This document shows positions 37,574 to 45,953 of a stretch of 64,000 bases of DNA, piece after piece. Numbering within the stretch: the stretch's first letter is position 1; each line of letters begins with the position of its first letter. The DNA is from Pseudomonas hygromyciniae (lineage in GTDB: Bacteria > Pseudomonadota > Gammaproteobacteria > Pseudomonadales > Pseudomonadaceae). Position numbers and translations under genes: made by a program. The stretch lies in contig NZ_CP070506.1 of NCBI RefSeq assembly GCF_016925675.1, positions 246,501 to 310,500 of the forward strand. Reading direction: 5' to 3'. The notes below the pieces were generated by a model. That model saw nothing but the letters and a program-made list of their open reading frames with translations, had not been told where the DNA came from and ran no database searches.

Positions 37574-39115
37574 ATGACGCAAGCCAATAACGCCGTATAC
37601 ACCGATCTGAGTGTTGACGATCTGGTCAAAGAAGCCCTGCAGCGCGGTGAAGGCGTGCTTGCCGATACTGGCGCGCTGGTCGTAGAAACCGGTCACCGTA
37701 CCGGTCGTTCGCCAGTCGACCGTTTCATCGTTGAAGAGCCGTCCACCCAGGCCGCCATTGCCTGGGGCCCGATCAACCGCAAGTTCCCGGCCGACAAGTT
37801 CGATGCCCTGTGGGCTCGCGTCGAGGCTTTCAACAACGCGCAAGAGCATTTCGTTTCCCACGTTCACGTTGGTGCTGCCCAAGACCACTACCTGGCCGTG
37901 AAAATGACTACCCAGACTGCTTGGCAGAACCTGTTCGGTCGTTGCCTGTTCATCAATCCGGCCCAGTACAACCCGGCCGGCCGTGAAGAGTGGCAAGTGC
38001 TCAACGTTGCCAACTTCGAATGCGTACCAGAGCGTGACGGTACCAACTCCGATGGTTGCGTGATCCTCAATTTCGCCCAGAAGAAAGTCCTGATCGCAGG
38101 CATGCGCTACGCCGGCGAAATGAAGAAAGCCATGTTCTCGGTGCAGAACTTCCTGCTGCCGGCCGCTGATGTGCTGCCAATGCACTGCGCTGCCAACATC
38201 GGCGAAGAAGGCGACGTGACCCTGTTCTTCGGTCTGTCCGGCACCGGCAAGACCACCCTGTCCGCCGATGAAAGCCGTTACCTGATCGGTGACGACGAGC
38301 ACGGCTGGGGCGAAGGCGTGGTGTTCAACATCGAAGGTGGTTGCTATGCCAAGTGCATCGACCTGTCCGAGAAGAACGAGCCCGTCATCTGGAAAGCCAT
38401 CAAGCACGGCGCAGTCCTGGAAAACGTCGTGATCAACGACGCCAAGCACGCCGACTACACCGATGTCAGCCTGACCCAGAACAGCCGTGCCGCGTACCCG
38501 CTGGAGCACGTTGCCAAGCGTTCCGAGAAGAACCTGGGTGGCGAGCCAAATGCAGTAATCTTCCTGACCTGCGACCTGACTGGCGTGCTGCCACCGGTGT
38601 CGATCCTCAACGAAGAACAAGCGGCCTACCACTTCCTGTCCGGCTACACCGCGTTGGTGGGTTCGACTGAAATGGGTTCGGGCAGCGGCATCAAGTCGAC
38701 CTTCTCCACCTGCTTCGGCGCGCCGTTCTTCCCGCGTCCGGCTGGCGAATACGCAGAGCTGCTGATCAAGCGCATCCGCGGCTTCGGCTCCAAGGTCTAC
38801 CTGGTCAATACCGGCTGGACCGGCGGCGGCTACGGTGTTGGCAAGCGCTTTAACATCCCGACCACCCGTGCAGTGATCGCAGCGATCCAGAGTGGCGCGT
38901 TGATCGGTGCGCAAACCGAGCACCTGGACACCATCAACCTCGACGTGCCATTGGCTGTACCTGGCGTTGAGACCGGCCTGTTGAACCCACGTAACACCTG
39001 GGCTGACAAAGCTGCCTACGACGAAGCCGCGAAGGCCCTGGCCGGGCTGTTCGTCGAGAACTTCAAGAAGTTTGAAGTGAGCGACGCGATCAAGGCCGCG
39101 GGTCCTAAGTTGTAA
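37574..39115 (+). CDS. pckA: Phosphoenolpyruvate carboxykinase (ATP)
   Basis: A 513-residue cytoplasmic enzyme converting oxaloacetate and ATP to phosphoenolpyruvate, ADP and CO2, the entry to gluconeogenesis. The P-loop [20 protein letters not shown] and the kinase-2 region [20 protein letters not shown] are typical of the ATP-dependent class, as is the substrate motif [14 protein letters not shown] leader of roughly 80 nt with a small hairpin precedes it and a strong intrinsic terminator follows. Confidence 0.97.
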   Translation: MTQANNAVYTDLSVDDLVKEALQRGEGVLADTGALVVETGHRTGRSPVDRFIVEEPSTQAAIAWGPINRKFPADKFDALWARVEAFNNAQEHFVSHVHVGAAQDHYLAVKMTTQTAWQNLFGRCLFINPAQYNPAGREEWQVLNVANFECVPERDGTNSDGCVILNFAQKKVLIAGMRYAGEMKKAMFSVQNFLLPAADVLPMHCAANIGEEGDVTLFFGLSGTGKTTLSADESRYLIGDDEHGWGEGVVFNIEGGCYAKCIDLSEKNEPVIWKAIKHGAVLENVVINDAKHADYTDVSLTQNSRAAYPLEHVAKRSEKNLGGEPNAVIFLTCDLTGVLPPVSILNEEQAAYHFLSGYTALVGSTEMGSGSGIKSTFSTCFGAPFFPRPAGEYAELLIKRIRGFGSKVYLVNTGWTGGGYGVGKRFNIPTTRAVIAAIQSGALIGAQTEHLDTINLDVPLAVPGVETGLLNPRNTWADKAAYDEAAKALAGLFVENFKKFEVSDAIKAAGPKL

Positions 39116-39130
39116 GACTCGCTAGCTGTT

Positions 39131-39159
39131 AAAAAGCCGCCCCCAGGGGCGGCTTTTTT
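39131..39159 (+). terminator. Intrinsic terminator of pckA
   Basis: GCCGCCCC/GGGGCGGC stem with a short loop, flanked by A5 and T6, 15 bp after the pckA stop. The A and T tracts let it act in both directions, so it can also end the convergent accessory cluster. Confidence 0.9.
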
Positions 39160-39231
39160 GTGCGCGCAAATCTCTATGAATGTAGAGCAGGACGGCAAAA
39201 AGGCGCAGATCCGAATGTGGGGCAGTGTTCT

Positions 39232-39861
39232 TCAGCTGAGATTTTCCAGCGTCTGCGTATCCCAGCTATGAGTCTTGATGGCCAGGTAAAGCATGCCGAT
39301 GGTGAGCGGCATCTTCTCGCCCCGGCCCTTGGCGCGGTGTTTGAGGAACACATCAAATACCGGCGGGTTGAAGTAGCGATAAGCATCATAGTCGCCCAGG
39401 TCCAGATCAAATGCCTGCTCCAGCGCTTCCATAAACTGCCTGGCTTCGGCGCCGTCGCAACCGAGGTCGAAGTTCAGCGAAGTCTTGAGGCGGATGCTTT
39501 TGTGCTTGGGCAGGCCGATTTCTTCGTGCAGCAATTGCAGGAGTTGCTGCACGACGGGGTCTTCTGGGAAGTGCGGGGCCAAGTTCATGGTGGGGGCACG
39601 CCGGAGTGGGTGAGGGGGTTGGTCATGGCGATAGCGGTACTTGTTGCGGGTGAAGAACAGTGCCAAGCCTATCAAGAACAGAGCGAGGGGGAGGAGTTGA
39701 ATACTAAGAATGATCGCTACGTAAGGTAGCCAGAATGTCAGGATCAAGCCGCTCGCGATAAACGTGACAGCAAAACGCTTTCTGAGTGTGCAGTCGGTGA
39801 TTTGGAAATACAGCACAAGGAGAAATCCAAGGAAGAAGAGTATTTGCAGGTAGATATTCAT
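39232..39861 (-). CDS. Membrane-anchored DUF1493-like (ACP-fold) protein, copy 1
   Basis: A 209-residue protein of two parts. Residues about 4-70 hold two or three hydrophobic helices (LQILFFLGFLLVLYFQI; LLPLALFLIGLALFF). Residues about 92-205 form a cytosolic domain of the DUF1493 type, related to the acyl carrier fold, with LKTSLNFDLGCDGAEARQFM followed by AFDLDLGDYDAYRYF. The prosthetic-group serine of a true carrier is replaced here by CDGAEA. It overlaps its paralogue by 4 bp. The two C-terminal domains share HEEIGLPKHKSI / HEDVGLPKNQSI and closely similar flanks, so they are duplicates. Function unknown. Confidence 0.75.
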   Translation of the reverse strand: MNIYLQILFFLGFLLVLYFQITDCTLRKRFAVTFIASGLILTFWLPYVAIILSIQLLPLALFLIGLALFFTRNKYRYRHDQPPHPLRRAPTMNLAPHFPEDPVVQQLLQLLHEEIGLPKHKSIRLKTSLNFDLGCDGAEARQFMEALEQAFDLDLGDYDAYRYFNPPVFDVFLKHRAKGRGEKMPLTIGMLYLAIKTHSWDTQTLENLS

Positions 39862-40493
39862 GGCTTCTGATATCCGATTGCTTCTAGTGCATGGGTGTCC
39901 CAGTGCCTGGCTTTGATGGCTTGGTAAAGCATGTTGATGGTCAGTGGTGCCTTGCCTTCACTACCTCTTTCCACATATCGCAAGTACGCGTCGAAACCTC
40001 TGCGTTTGAAGTAACGGGTGCTCTTGTAGTCGCCGAGGTGCATGCCGAAATCTTGCTTCAGTGCTGCCATCAAATGTTTGGCCTCGGCGCGGTTGCAGCC
40101 CAGATCATGGTTAATTGAAGTGCTGAGGGTAATTGACTGATTTTTCGGCAAGCCCACATCCTCATGCAAAAGCTGCAGAAAATGGCGCATGACGGGATCA
40201 TCAGGAAAATCGGGAGCTAAGTTAAGTGTGGGGGCGATGAACAACGGGTGTGTGGGCCTCACTCGGTTGTAGCGATTTCGGTCAAAATACAATCCTGAGC
40301 CAATTAGAATGGCGCCTATTGGCAGGCTAGGCAGTTGGGCTTCGTCTATCCAGTAAGGGAGCCATAATGCACAAATCAACCCTCCAGCCAGTATGGACAG
40401 GCCCACGTATTTCCTGATGGGTTGAGATTTTATTTTGTTGTCGAGAATAATGCTTAACACGATGTAAGCGACCCACTGGAGGTATTCGATCAT
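39858..40493 (-). CDS. Membrane-anchored DUF1493-like (ACP-fold) protein, copy 2
   Basis: A 211-residue paralogue of the next gene with the same plan: hydrophobic helices in residues about 5-72 (WVAYIVLSIILDN; YVGLSILAGGLICALWLPYW; IGAILIGSGLYF) and an ACP-like domain about 92-205 with LSTSINHDLGCNRAEAKHLM and FGMHLGDYKSTRYF. The A/T content is visibly higher than in the flanking housekeeping genes. It starts 4 bp after the stop of the preceding unknown gene. The membrane anchor on an ACP-like domain is unusual and suggests docking of a partner at the membrane. Confidence 0.75.
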   Translation of the reverse strand: MIEYLQWVAYIVLSIILDNKIKSQPIRKYVGLSILAGGLICALWLPYWIDEAQLPSLPIGAILIGSGLYFDRNRYNRVRPTHPLFIAPTLNLAPDFPDDPVMRHFLQLLHEDVGLPKNQSITLSTSINHDLGCNRAEAKHLMAALKQDFGMHLGDYKSTRYFKRRGFDAYLRYVERGSEGKAPLTINMLYQAIKARHWDTHALEAIGYQKP

Positions 40494-40497
40494 TGAA

Positions 40498-40980
40498 TTA
40501 CCCCCCGAGGAACGGGATGACTATCGCAGACATGGAGCGTTGGGGGCCTATCCCTCCATCGACTTGCGCTTCGAGCCCGATGACCACATCGCCAGCGTGA
40601 TAGCTGCGGACGATGCTTTTGGTGATCAAGCCCACTGTGGCACCAACGACGCGCGCTGCTGGTTTTGAAAACGGGTGAATTGGCGCATTGAAAAGCCCGG
40701 TTAACAATAAGGCGATGATGGTTCCGCGTTCGTTGAGTAAATCCGCCTGCTGTCGGGTTAGTGGCTTGGAAATCGCGACAGTCAGTTTGCAAGGCAAATC
40801 ACGGGCAAGCATCTTTTCGTAGAGTTCCACCAATCGATCGCGAACTTCGTTTGCAGAGGCGCCGGCTTCTAACACACATAGGTTTGCTAGCGCTTGTCGA
40901 TTGGCAGGGAGAACGATAAATCGAATCACTGTAAAAGTGACCCCGTAATGGCCAATGTATTGAGTCCTTTCAAGGTCCAC
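40498..40980 (-). CDS. Unknown protein of the DUF1493-associated cluster
   Basis: A 160-residue protein read from a GTG (40980) with a weak purine-rich site; an internal start is possible. I do not recognise a family. It has a basic N-terminal half (RDRLVELYEKMLARDLPCKL) and a small hydrophobic stretch (GTIIALLLTGLFNAPI), then a glycine-rich C-terminus (GATVGLITKSIVRSYHAGDV) ending in IVIPFLGG. It precedes the two ACP-like genes with a 4-bp gap, as the unknown 188-residue gene precedes the ACP-like gene at 6 kb. The C-terminal hydrophobic segments could form a membrane-active or lipid-binding unit. Confidence 0.6.
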   Translation of the reverse strand: MDLERTQYIGHYGVTFTVIRFIVLPANRQALANLCVLEAGASANEVRDRLVELYEKMLARDLPCKLTVAISKPLTRQQADLLNERGTIIALLLTGLFNAPIHPFSKPAARVVGATVGLITKSIVRSYHAGDVVIGLEAQVDGGIGPQRSMSAIVIPFLGG

Positions 40981-41010
40981 GGATTTCTTGCCGAGAGGGT
41001 TGAGAGGGCG

Positions 41011-41223
41011 CTAGTTTCGATCAGGCTTGGTTGATTCTGTAGGGGGTTGAGTTTGCACTGGAGGTAGTTTGGGAAGCGTATGGTGTCTTTCTTGGCGATT
41101 TCCTACAGAGACTTCCGATGCTTGAAGTTTGGCTAAGAGGCGCCCACCCATAGTAGGGATAAAAACCACGTCACATTTTGTATAAAATCCCGGCAAAACC
41201 CCTGAATTCAGCGTATGTTTCAC
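41011..41223 (-). CDS. Possible small protein at the head of the accessory cluster
   Basis: A 70-codon frame from a GTG, or 46 codons from an internal ATG (MGGRLLAKLQASEVSVGN). It has a proline- and threonine-rich tail (LPKLPPVQTQPPTESTKPD). No good ribosome site is visible and no family is recognised. It lies 30 bp upstream of the unknown 160-residue gene on the same strand and could be the cluster's first gene or non-coding leader sequence. Confidence 0.35.
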   Translation of the reverse strand: MKHTLNSGVLPGFYTKCDVVFIPTMGGRLLAKLQASEVSVGNRQERHHTLPKLPPVQTQPPTESTKPDRN

Positions 41224-41272
41224 CGCAAAATTTTGTAGGGCAATTTCGCCCGCTACTTAAAGGGAGTTAAGC

Positions 41273-42448
41273 ATGGGTTTGCTTCGTGTCGCCTCGGCGA
41301 TGTCATTGTGTGCGGTGGCTTTTTCTGTCCAGGCCGAGCAGTTGCCGATTGAGGTGCTCAGTGCGGTGGTCAAGGACCAGAAAATCGCCGACGCCGAAGT
41401 CTTGCTGCAACGCAACGGCGCACAGAACGTGGTGGGGCGCACCAACGCCCAGGGCCAGGTCACCCTTACCAGCGAAGTGGCCGACGGCGCCGACTACCTG
41501 CTGATCATCAAGAAGCCCGGCTACTCCAACCTGGTGGTCAAATGCCCGTGTAAAGGCATGACCTACGCCATCAGCCCAGTGATGGAAAACCTCGACGGCC
41601 TGCGTGTGGTGCTGACCTGGGGGCAATCGCCTTCGGACCTCGACTCCCACATGATCTTCCCGGGCAACAATATCTACTTCAACAGCAAGACCGGCACCGA
41701 CGCCGAGTTGGATGTGGATGACACCGACAGCTACGGCCCGGAAACCATCACCCTGCAGAAAAAACACTACGGCGAAAGCTACGTGTACGCCGTGCATGAC
41801 TTCTCCAACCGCACCAATACCGGCTCCACGGCACTGTCCGAGAGCCAGGCCAAGGTATTTGTGTACATGGGCCAGTCCCTGGTGCGTACCTACTACGTGC
41901 CGACCAATCGTACCGGTAACTTGTGGACGGTGTTCCGCATGACCGGCAGCGGCGACTTCCAGGACATCAATACCTTCACCGGCGTGCTGGTCGAAGCCAA
42001 GGACGTGCTCAACGAAGTCAAACCGCTGCTCAACGACAGCGTTGCGGTTGATGCCGTGGTGGTCAGTTCTGCAGTCCAGGGTGATGCGAAAAAACTGAAC
42101 CTCAAAGGCGAAGCGGCCTACCAGGCCGGTAACCTGGACCAGGCAATCGATTACTTCCGCCAGGCAATCGAGCTGGATAACGCTTTCGGCAAAGCCTACG
42201 GCAACCTCGGCCTGGCTTATCAGAAAGCCGGCAACACTGCCGAGTCGATCTGGGCCAACCGCAAGGCGATCGCTTTGGCCAGCGGCCCTACAGCCGCCAC
42301 CGTGCGTGCCGGTTCCTACTACAACATCGCGCGGATCTACGAAGCGGCCGGCCAGTTTGCCGATGCACTGCGTCACTACCAGTTGGCCAAGGAGCAGAAG
42401 GCCAATCCGGTGTACGACAAAGCCATTGAGCGTGTGCAAAGCCGCTGA
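41273..42448 (+). CDS. Secreted YfaP/DUF2135-type protein with TPR domain
   Basis: A 391-residue protein with AAAGGGAGTT before the ATG and a signal peptide (VASAMSLCAVAFSVQAEQ). Residues about 25-95 form a carboxypeptidase-regulatory-like beta sandwich. Residues about 105-225 match the YfaP/DUF2135 pattern (LRVVLTWGQSPSDLDSHMIF and VDDTDSYGPETITLQ). The C-terminus (about 270-385) has at least two tetratricopeptide repeats (AAYQAGNLDQAIDYFRQAIE; KAYGNLGLAYQKAGNTAESI). It is likely periplasmic and mediates protein contacts. Conserved near pckA in pseudomonads; function not assigned. Confidence 0.75.
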   Translation: MGLLRVASAMSLCAVAFSVQAEQLPIEVLSAVVKDQKIADAEVLLQRNGAQNVVGRTNAQGQVTLTSEVADGADYLLIIKKPGYSNLVVKCPCKGMTYAISPVMENLDGLRVVLTWGQSPSDLDSHMIFPGNNIYFNSKTGTDAELDVDDTDSYGPETITLQKKHYGESYVYAVHDFSNRTNTGSTALSESQAKVFVYMGQSLVRTYYVPTNRTGNLWTVFRMTGSGDFQDINTFTGVLVEAKDVLNEVKPLLNDSVAVDAVVVSSAVQGDAKKLNLKGEAAYQAGNLDQAIDYFRQAIELDNAFGKAYGNLGLAYQKAGNTAESIWANRKAIALASGPTAATVRAGSYYNIARIYEAAGQFADALRHYQLAKEQKANPVYDKAIERVQSR

Positions 42449-42474
42449 TTGAGCTGTAGCCACGATGTAAAAAA

Positions 42475-42563
42475 TGTGGGAGCGGGCTTGCCCGCGAATG
42501 CGTAGTGTCAGTCACTGACTGTGTATCTGATACACCGCATTCGCGAGCAAGCCCGCTCCCACA
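42475..42563. repeat. REPIN identical in spacer to 20134-20218
   Basis: Inverted REP pair with intact left arm TGTGGGAGCGGGCTTGCCCG. The spacer with GTCAGTCACTGACTGTGTAT and the right arm match the copy at 20134-20218 exactly, while the left arms differ. It lies after the YfaP/TPR gene. Confidence 0.92.
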
Positions 42564-42710
42564 TTGGTTTTTGAGTGTTTGCTAGATTGCCGACTGGGCC
42601 CCGTAGCCTGTGTATCATCCTGTCTCTCTTTTCCTCGCGACCTTTCTCGATTCGCTGAAAATACCGGGCTATGTTTTAGGCCTGTTCAGCGGTCAATGGA
42701 GTGACAGCTT

Positions 42711-44648
42711 ATGCACGACACCCTCCAGCAGGTCTTTGGTTATCCCCAGTTTCGCCCAGGCCAGGAGGCCGCTGTCAGCGCCGTGTTGGCTGGCCGTTCG
42801 GCGGCGGCGATCTTTCCCACCGGTTCCGGTAAATCCCTCTGTTATCAACTCTCAGCCGTATTGCTGCCGCACCTGACGCTGGTGGTGTCGCCGCTGCTGG
42901 CGTTGATGCAGGACCAATTGGGCTTTTTACAGCGTCATGGTATTTCGGCCGGCAGTATCGATTCGGCGCAAAGTCGCGAGGAGGCCAATGACGTGATGGC
43001 CCGCGCCCGCTCCGGCGAGTTGAAAATCCTGATGATTTCTGTGGAGCGCCTGAAGAACGAGCGTTTTCGCAACTTTTTGCACAGCGTTTCGATTTCGTTA
43101 CTCGTGGTAGACGAGGCGCACTGTATTTCCGAGTGGGGTCACAACTTCCGTCCTGACTACCTCAAACTCCCCGACTACCAGCACCAGTTCAAGATTCCCC
43201 AGTCCCTGCTATTGACGGCCACCGCGACGCCCAAAGTGATTGCGGATATGCAGGCCAAGTTCGCCATCGCCCCCGCTGATGTGATCACCACCGGCTTCTA
43301 CCGGCCCAACCTCAAACTGTGGGTAGAGCCGGTCAGCGGCGTGGACAAGCGCCGGCGCCTGGTGGAGTGGATGGGTGAGCGGGCCAACCAGCCGAGCATT
43401 GTCTATGTCACCTTGCAGAAAACTGCCGAGCAGATCGCCGAGCACCTGAATCGCCATGGCATCCAGGCCGAGGCCTATCACGCAGGTTTGCCCCATGATA
43501 AACGCGAGGGCATCCAGCGCCGGTTCATGGGTGGCCAGTCCAATTGCATCGTCGCCACCATCGCCTTTGGCATGGGTATCGACAAGAGCGACATCCGCAA
43601 CGTGGTGCACTTCGACCTGCCCAAATCCATCGAGAACTACAGCCAGGAAATTGGACGCGCCGGTCGCGATGGCCAGCCTTCGGAGTGCCTGGTGCTGGCC
43701 AACCGCGACAGCCTCACCGTGCTGGAGAACTTCGTGTATGGCGATACGCCGGAGCAGGAAGGCATCCGGCTGGTGCTGGAGGAACTGCTGGCAGCCCGGG
43801 ATGACGGGCAATGGGAGTTTCTGCTGCGCTCGTTGGCAGAGCTGAGCAATATCCGTGAACTACCGCTCAAGACCTTGCTGGTGCAACTGGAGCTCAAGGG
43901 CGTCATTGCACCGCGCTATGCGTTTTATGCCGAGTATCGCTTCAAGTACCTGGTGGAGCCGGACGTGTTGCTGGCGCGTTTTTCCGGCGAGCGGCAGCAG
44001 TTTGTCGCCGCGATCATCCAGGTATGCAAACGGGCCCGCAGCTGGGCTACCGTGGACTTCGACGCGCTTTATCAACTGCACCAGGCCGAGCGTGGCCGGG
44101 TGGTCAAGGCGCTGGACTATTTCCAGGAGCAGGGGCTGATCGAGCTGGAGAGCAAGCAGATGACCGAGGTCTACAGCCTGCTCGATAGCGGGTTTGATCC
44201 CCAGGCCATGAGCGCCGAGTTATACACAGGCTTCAAGCAGCACGAAGTCACGGAAGTGGCGCGGATCCATGGAATGCTCGCGCTGTTTGCCAGCGAGCGC
44301 TGCCTGGGCTTTCGGCTGGCCGAGTATTTTGGCGACGCCGATGCGCCCCGCCAGTGCGGGCATTGTTCGGTGTGCCGTGGCCAGATCGCCCATCTGCCAG
44401 CGCCCCCTGGCCTGGCGCCGCTTGTGGATAAAAACTTCCAGGCATTGTGCGCAGATTTTATCCACAGGCATCATCAGCACACCGGCAGCTTGCCGGGGGC
44501 TGAACGCTTGACGCGGTTTTTATGCGGGATCAGCGTGCCATTGTTTACCAAGCTCAAGGCCCGGGGGATCCCTGGGTTTGCCGCGCTGGAAGAGTATCCG
44601 TATGCCGAGGTGCGGGATTGGGCGGGGGCCCATCTGAACGACCTGTAA
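42711..44648 (+). CDS. RecQ-family ATP-dependent DNA helicase
   Basis: A 645-residue superfamily 2 helicase. Motif I is PTGSGKSLCYQLSAV, motif II VVDEAHCISEWGHNFRPDY (DEAH), motif III LLLTATATPKV and motif VI ENYSQEIGRAGRDGQPSEC. The C-terminal region keeps a zinc-binding pair (CGHCSVC) but ends in a short domain without a clear HRDC, so it is a RecQ-like relative rather than full-length RecQ. It acts in recombination and replication-fork repair. The upstream 261-bp gap contains a REPIN and no other gene. Confidence 0.88.
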   Translation: MHDTLQQVFGYPQFRPGQEAAVSAVLAGRSAAAIFPTGSGKSLCYQLSAVLLPHLTLVVSPLLALMQDQLGFLQRHGISAGSIDSAQSREEANDVMARARSGELKILMISVERLKNERFRNFLHSVSISLLVVDEAHCISEWGHNFRPDYLKLPDYQHQFKIPQSLLLTATATPKVIADMQAKFAIAPADVITTGFYRPNLKLWVEPVSGVDKRRRLVEWMGERANQPSIVYVTLQKTAEQIAEHLNRHGIQAEAYHAGLPHDKREGIQRRFMGGQSNCIVATIAFGMGIDKSDIRNVVHFDLPKSIENYSQEIGRAGRDGQPSECLVLANRDSLTVLENFVYGDTPEQEGIRLVLEELLAARDDGQWEFLLRSLAELSNIRELPLKTLLVQLELKGVIAPRYAFYAEYRFKYLVEPDVLLARFSGERQQFVAAIIQVCKRARSWATVDFDALYQLHQAERGRVVKALDYFQEQGLIELESKQMTEVYSLLDSGFDPQAMSAELYTGFKQHEVTEVARIHGMLALFASERCLGFRLAEYFGDADAPRQCGHCSVCRGQIAHLPAPPGLAPLVDKNFQALCADFIHRHHQHTGSLPGAERLTRFLCGISVPLFTKLKARGIPGFAALEEYPYAEVRDWAGAHLNDL

Positions 44649-44671
44649 ATTCACTTCAACGAGACTTGTCC

Positions 44672-45103
44672 ATGCCTGACTCAATACCGCAGCGTGCCGA
44701 TTACCGCCACTTCCAGCCGATCATTACGCGCTGGCACGACAATGATGTGTATGGCCATGTGAATAACGTCACCTACTACAGTTTTTTCGACACGGCGGTG
44801 AACACCTACCTGATCGAGCAGGGCGGGTTGGATATCCATGACGGTGTAGTGGTGGGATTTGTGGTGAGTTCGGCATGCGACTATTTCGCTTCGATTGCCT
44901 TTCCCGACCGTATCGATATCGGCCTGCGGGTGGGCAAGTTGGGCAACAGTTCAGTGCAGTACGAGTTGGCGGTGTTCAAGGCCGGTGAAGACGAAGCCTG
45001 TGCGGCGGGGCGGTTTGTGCATGTGTTTGTGGACCGGGCGACAAACCAGCCGGTGGCGATTGCGGGTGTGTTGCGCGAGGCTTTGCAGCGGTTGGTGATC
45101 TGA
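44672..45103 (+). CDS. Acyl-CoA thioesterase, YbgC/4HBT family
   Basis: 143 residues from the ATG at 44672; the frame opens earlier but inside the helicase gene. Hotdog fold with the catalytic-region motif ITRWHDNDVYGHVNNVTYYS, typical of 4-hydroxybenzoyl-CoA thioesterase-like enzymes (the aspartate position is occupied by DND). It hydrolyses acyl-CoA thioesters, with unknown chain preference. It lies 23 bp after the helicase stop and ends 30 bp before a REPIN. Confidence 0.85.
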   Translation: MPDSIPQRADYRHFQPIITRWHDNDVYGHVNNVTYYSFFDTAVNTYLIEQGGLDIHDGVVVGFVVSSACDYFASIAFPDRIDIGLRVGKLGNSSVQYELAVFKAGEDEACAAGRFVHVFVDRATNQPVAIAGVLREALQRLVI

Positions 45104-45133
45104 CCGCGAACGCGTAAACGCCACCGAAGCAAA

Positions 45134-45222
45134 TGTGGGAGCGGGCTTGCCCGCGATGGCGGTGGATCAGTCAAGTATCCAATAACTGACCCACCGCAAT
45201 CGCGGGCAAGCCCGCTCCCACA
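45134..45222. repeat. REPIN (TGTGGGAGCGGGC type)
   Basis: Inverted REP pair (TGTGGGAGCGGGCTTGCCCG arms) filling the gap between the convergent thioesterase and glycine-zipper genes. Confidence 0.92.
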
Positions 45223-45247
45223 CGGGGTATGCAGTGTTCTTTGGATT

Positions 45248-45727
45248 TTAGCGGTGACGGTAGTGATGCTTGTTCTTGCGATGCCCATAGGCATGCCCAC
45301 GACCACGATGATCATCACGGTCATAACGGCGGTTATCGCGCCCGCGATAGCGACGGTCGTCGTCATCGCTCTTGTTGCCCATGTAGTTGCCCAGCGCGCC
45401 GCCGGCACCACCGCCGGCTGCCGCACCGATCAGGCTGCCGGTGCTGCCGCCGACACTACGACCGACCACGTTGCCGCCGGCTGCGCCCAGTGCGCCGCCA
45501 ATGGCCGCTTCGCCGCGGCTGCGTTTGTCTGCGCCCACTGCGCTACCGCCGGCGCCGCCCAGGGCCGCACCGATGGCCGAACCGGTATTGCCGCCGATCT
45601 GCTGGCCGACGACTGAACCTAGAACCCCGCCCAATGCGCCGCCTACACCGGCTTCGGTGGTGCCACCGGCCATGGCTGCGCCACTGACCAGGCCAAGGGA
45701 CAACAAGAGAATCGAGGAGAACTTCAT
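45248..45727 (-). CDS. Glycine-zipper envelope protein with His/Arg-rich tail
   Basis: A 159-residue protein with a signal peptide (ILLLSLGLVSGAAMAGG). Residues about 25-115 repeat glycine-zipper segments (GGVLGSVVGQQIGGNTGSAI; GGSTGSLIGAAAGGGAGGAL), which pack as membrane-spanning or amyloid-like helices. The tail is strongly charged (DDDDRRYRGRDNRRYDRDDH) and ends in a His/Lys/Arg run that could bind metal or nucleic acid. Related glycine-zipper proteins sit in the outer membrane or periplasm and contribute to envelope stress tolerance; the specific role is unknown. Confidence 0.7.
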   Translation of the reverse strand: MKFSSILLLSLGLVSGAAMAGGTTEAGVGGALGGVLGSVVGQQIGGNTGSAIGAALGGAGGSAVGADKRSRGEAAIGGALGAAGGNVVGRSVGGSTGSLIGAAAGGGAGGALGNYMGNKSDDDDRRYRGRDNRRYDRDDHRGRGHAYGHRKNKHHYRHR

Positions 45728-45808
45728 AGGTGAACCTCAAGGGGATGACGGCGCGATCCTGAGGTTGTCGGAATATTCTTACAATCGAATTCCGACCAGT
45801 GGTGCGGG

Positions 45809-45818
45809 TTGTATACAA
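45809..45818. promoter_or_regulatory. TTGTATACAA palindrome (possible GntR-type site or -10 region)
   Basis: A perfect 10-bp palindrome that resembles operators of GntR-family repressors and contains a TATACA(A)T -10-like box. It lies between the glycine-zipper gene and the orphan terminator at 45886. Confidence 0.3.
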
Positions 45819-45819
45819 T

Positions 45820-45915
45820 TAGCTAAGTTACTGTTTTAAATAGGGAACTTAAGTGGATTTTGCCGGTCTTTAGCTACTTCGGAACGGCCGCTTTCATGCA
45901 AAAGCGGCCTTTTTT
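45820..45915 (+). ncRNA. Candidate small RNA upstream of an orphan terminator
   Basis: The + strand holds no open frame between 45728 and 45950, yet a strong intrinsic terminator ends at 45915 and a -10-like TATACAAT lies just before position 45820. Transcription between them would give an RNA of about 95 nt in an A/T-rich sequence. The boundaries are approximate, and no known RNA family is recognised. Confidence 0.3.
45886..45915 (+). terminator. Orphan intrinsic terminator
   Basis: GGCCGCTTT / AAAGCGGCC, a perfect 9-bp stem with a CATGCA loop followed by six T residues on the + strand. The genes on both sides are on the - strand, so this terminator has no assigned transcript. Confidence 0.85.
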
Positions 45916-45927
45916 GTGCCCGTAAAG

Positions 45928-45953
45928 ATCGTTCCCAAGCGTGGAACCGATCA
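45928..45953 (-). terminator. Hairpin after the molybdoenzyme gene
   Basis: On the - strand, GATCGGTTCC pairs with GGGAACGATC around ACGCTT and overlaps the stop codon; a short T run (CTTTAC) follows. A likely weak terminator. Confidence 0.45.

Noticed and set aside
45886..45915. Terminator considered as that of the FdhF/YdeP-type gene (- strand)
   Set aside because: The T tract is on the + strand only; the - strand gene has its own hairpin at 45928-45953.
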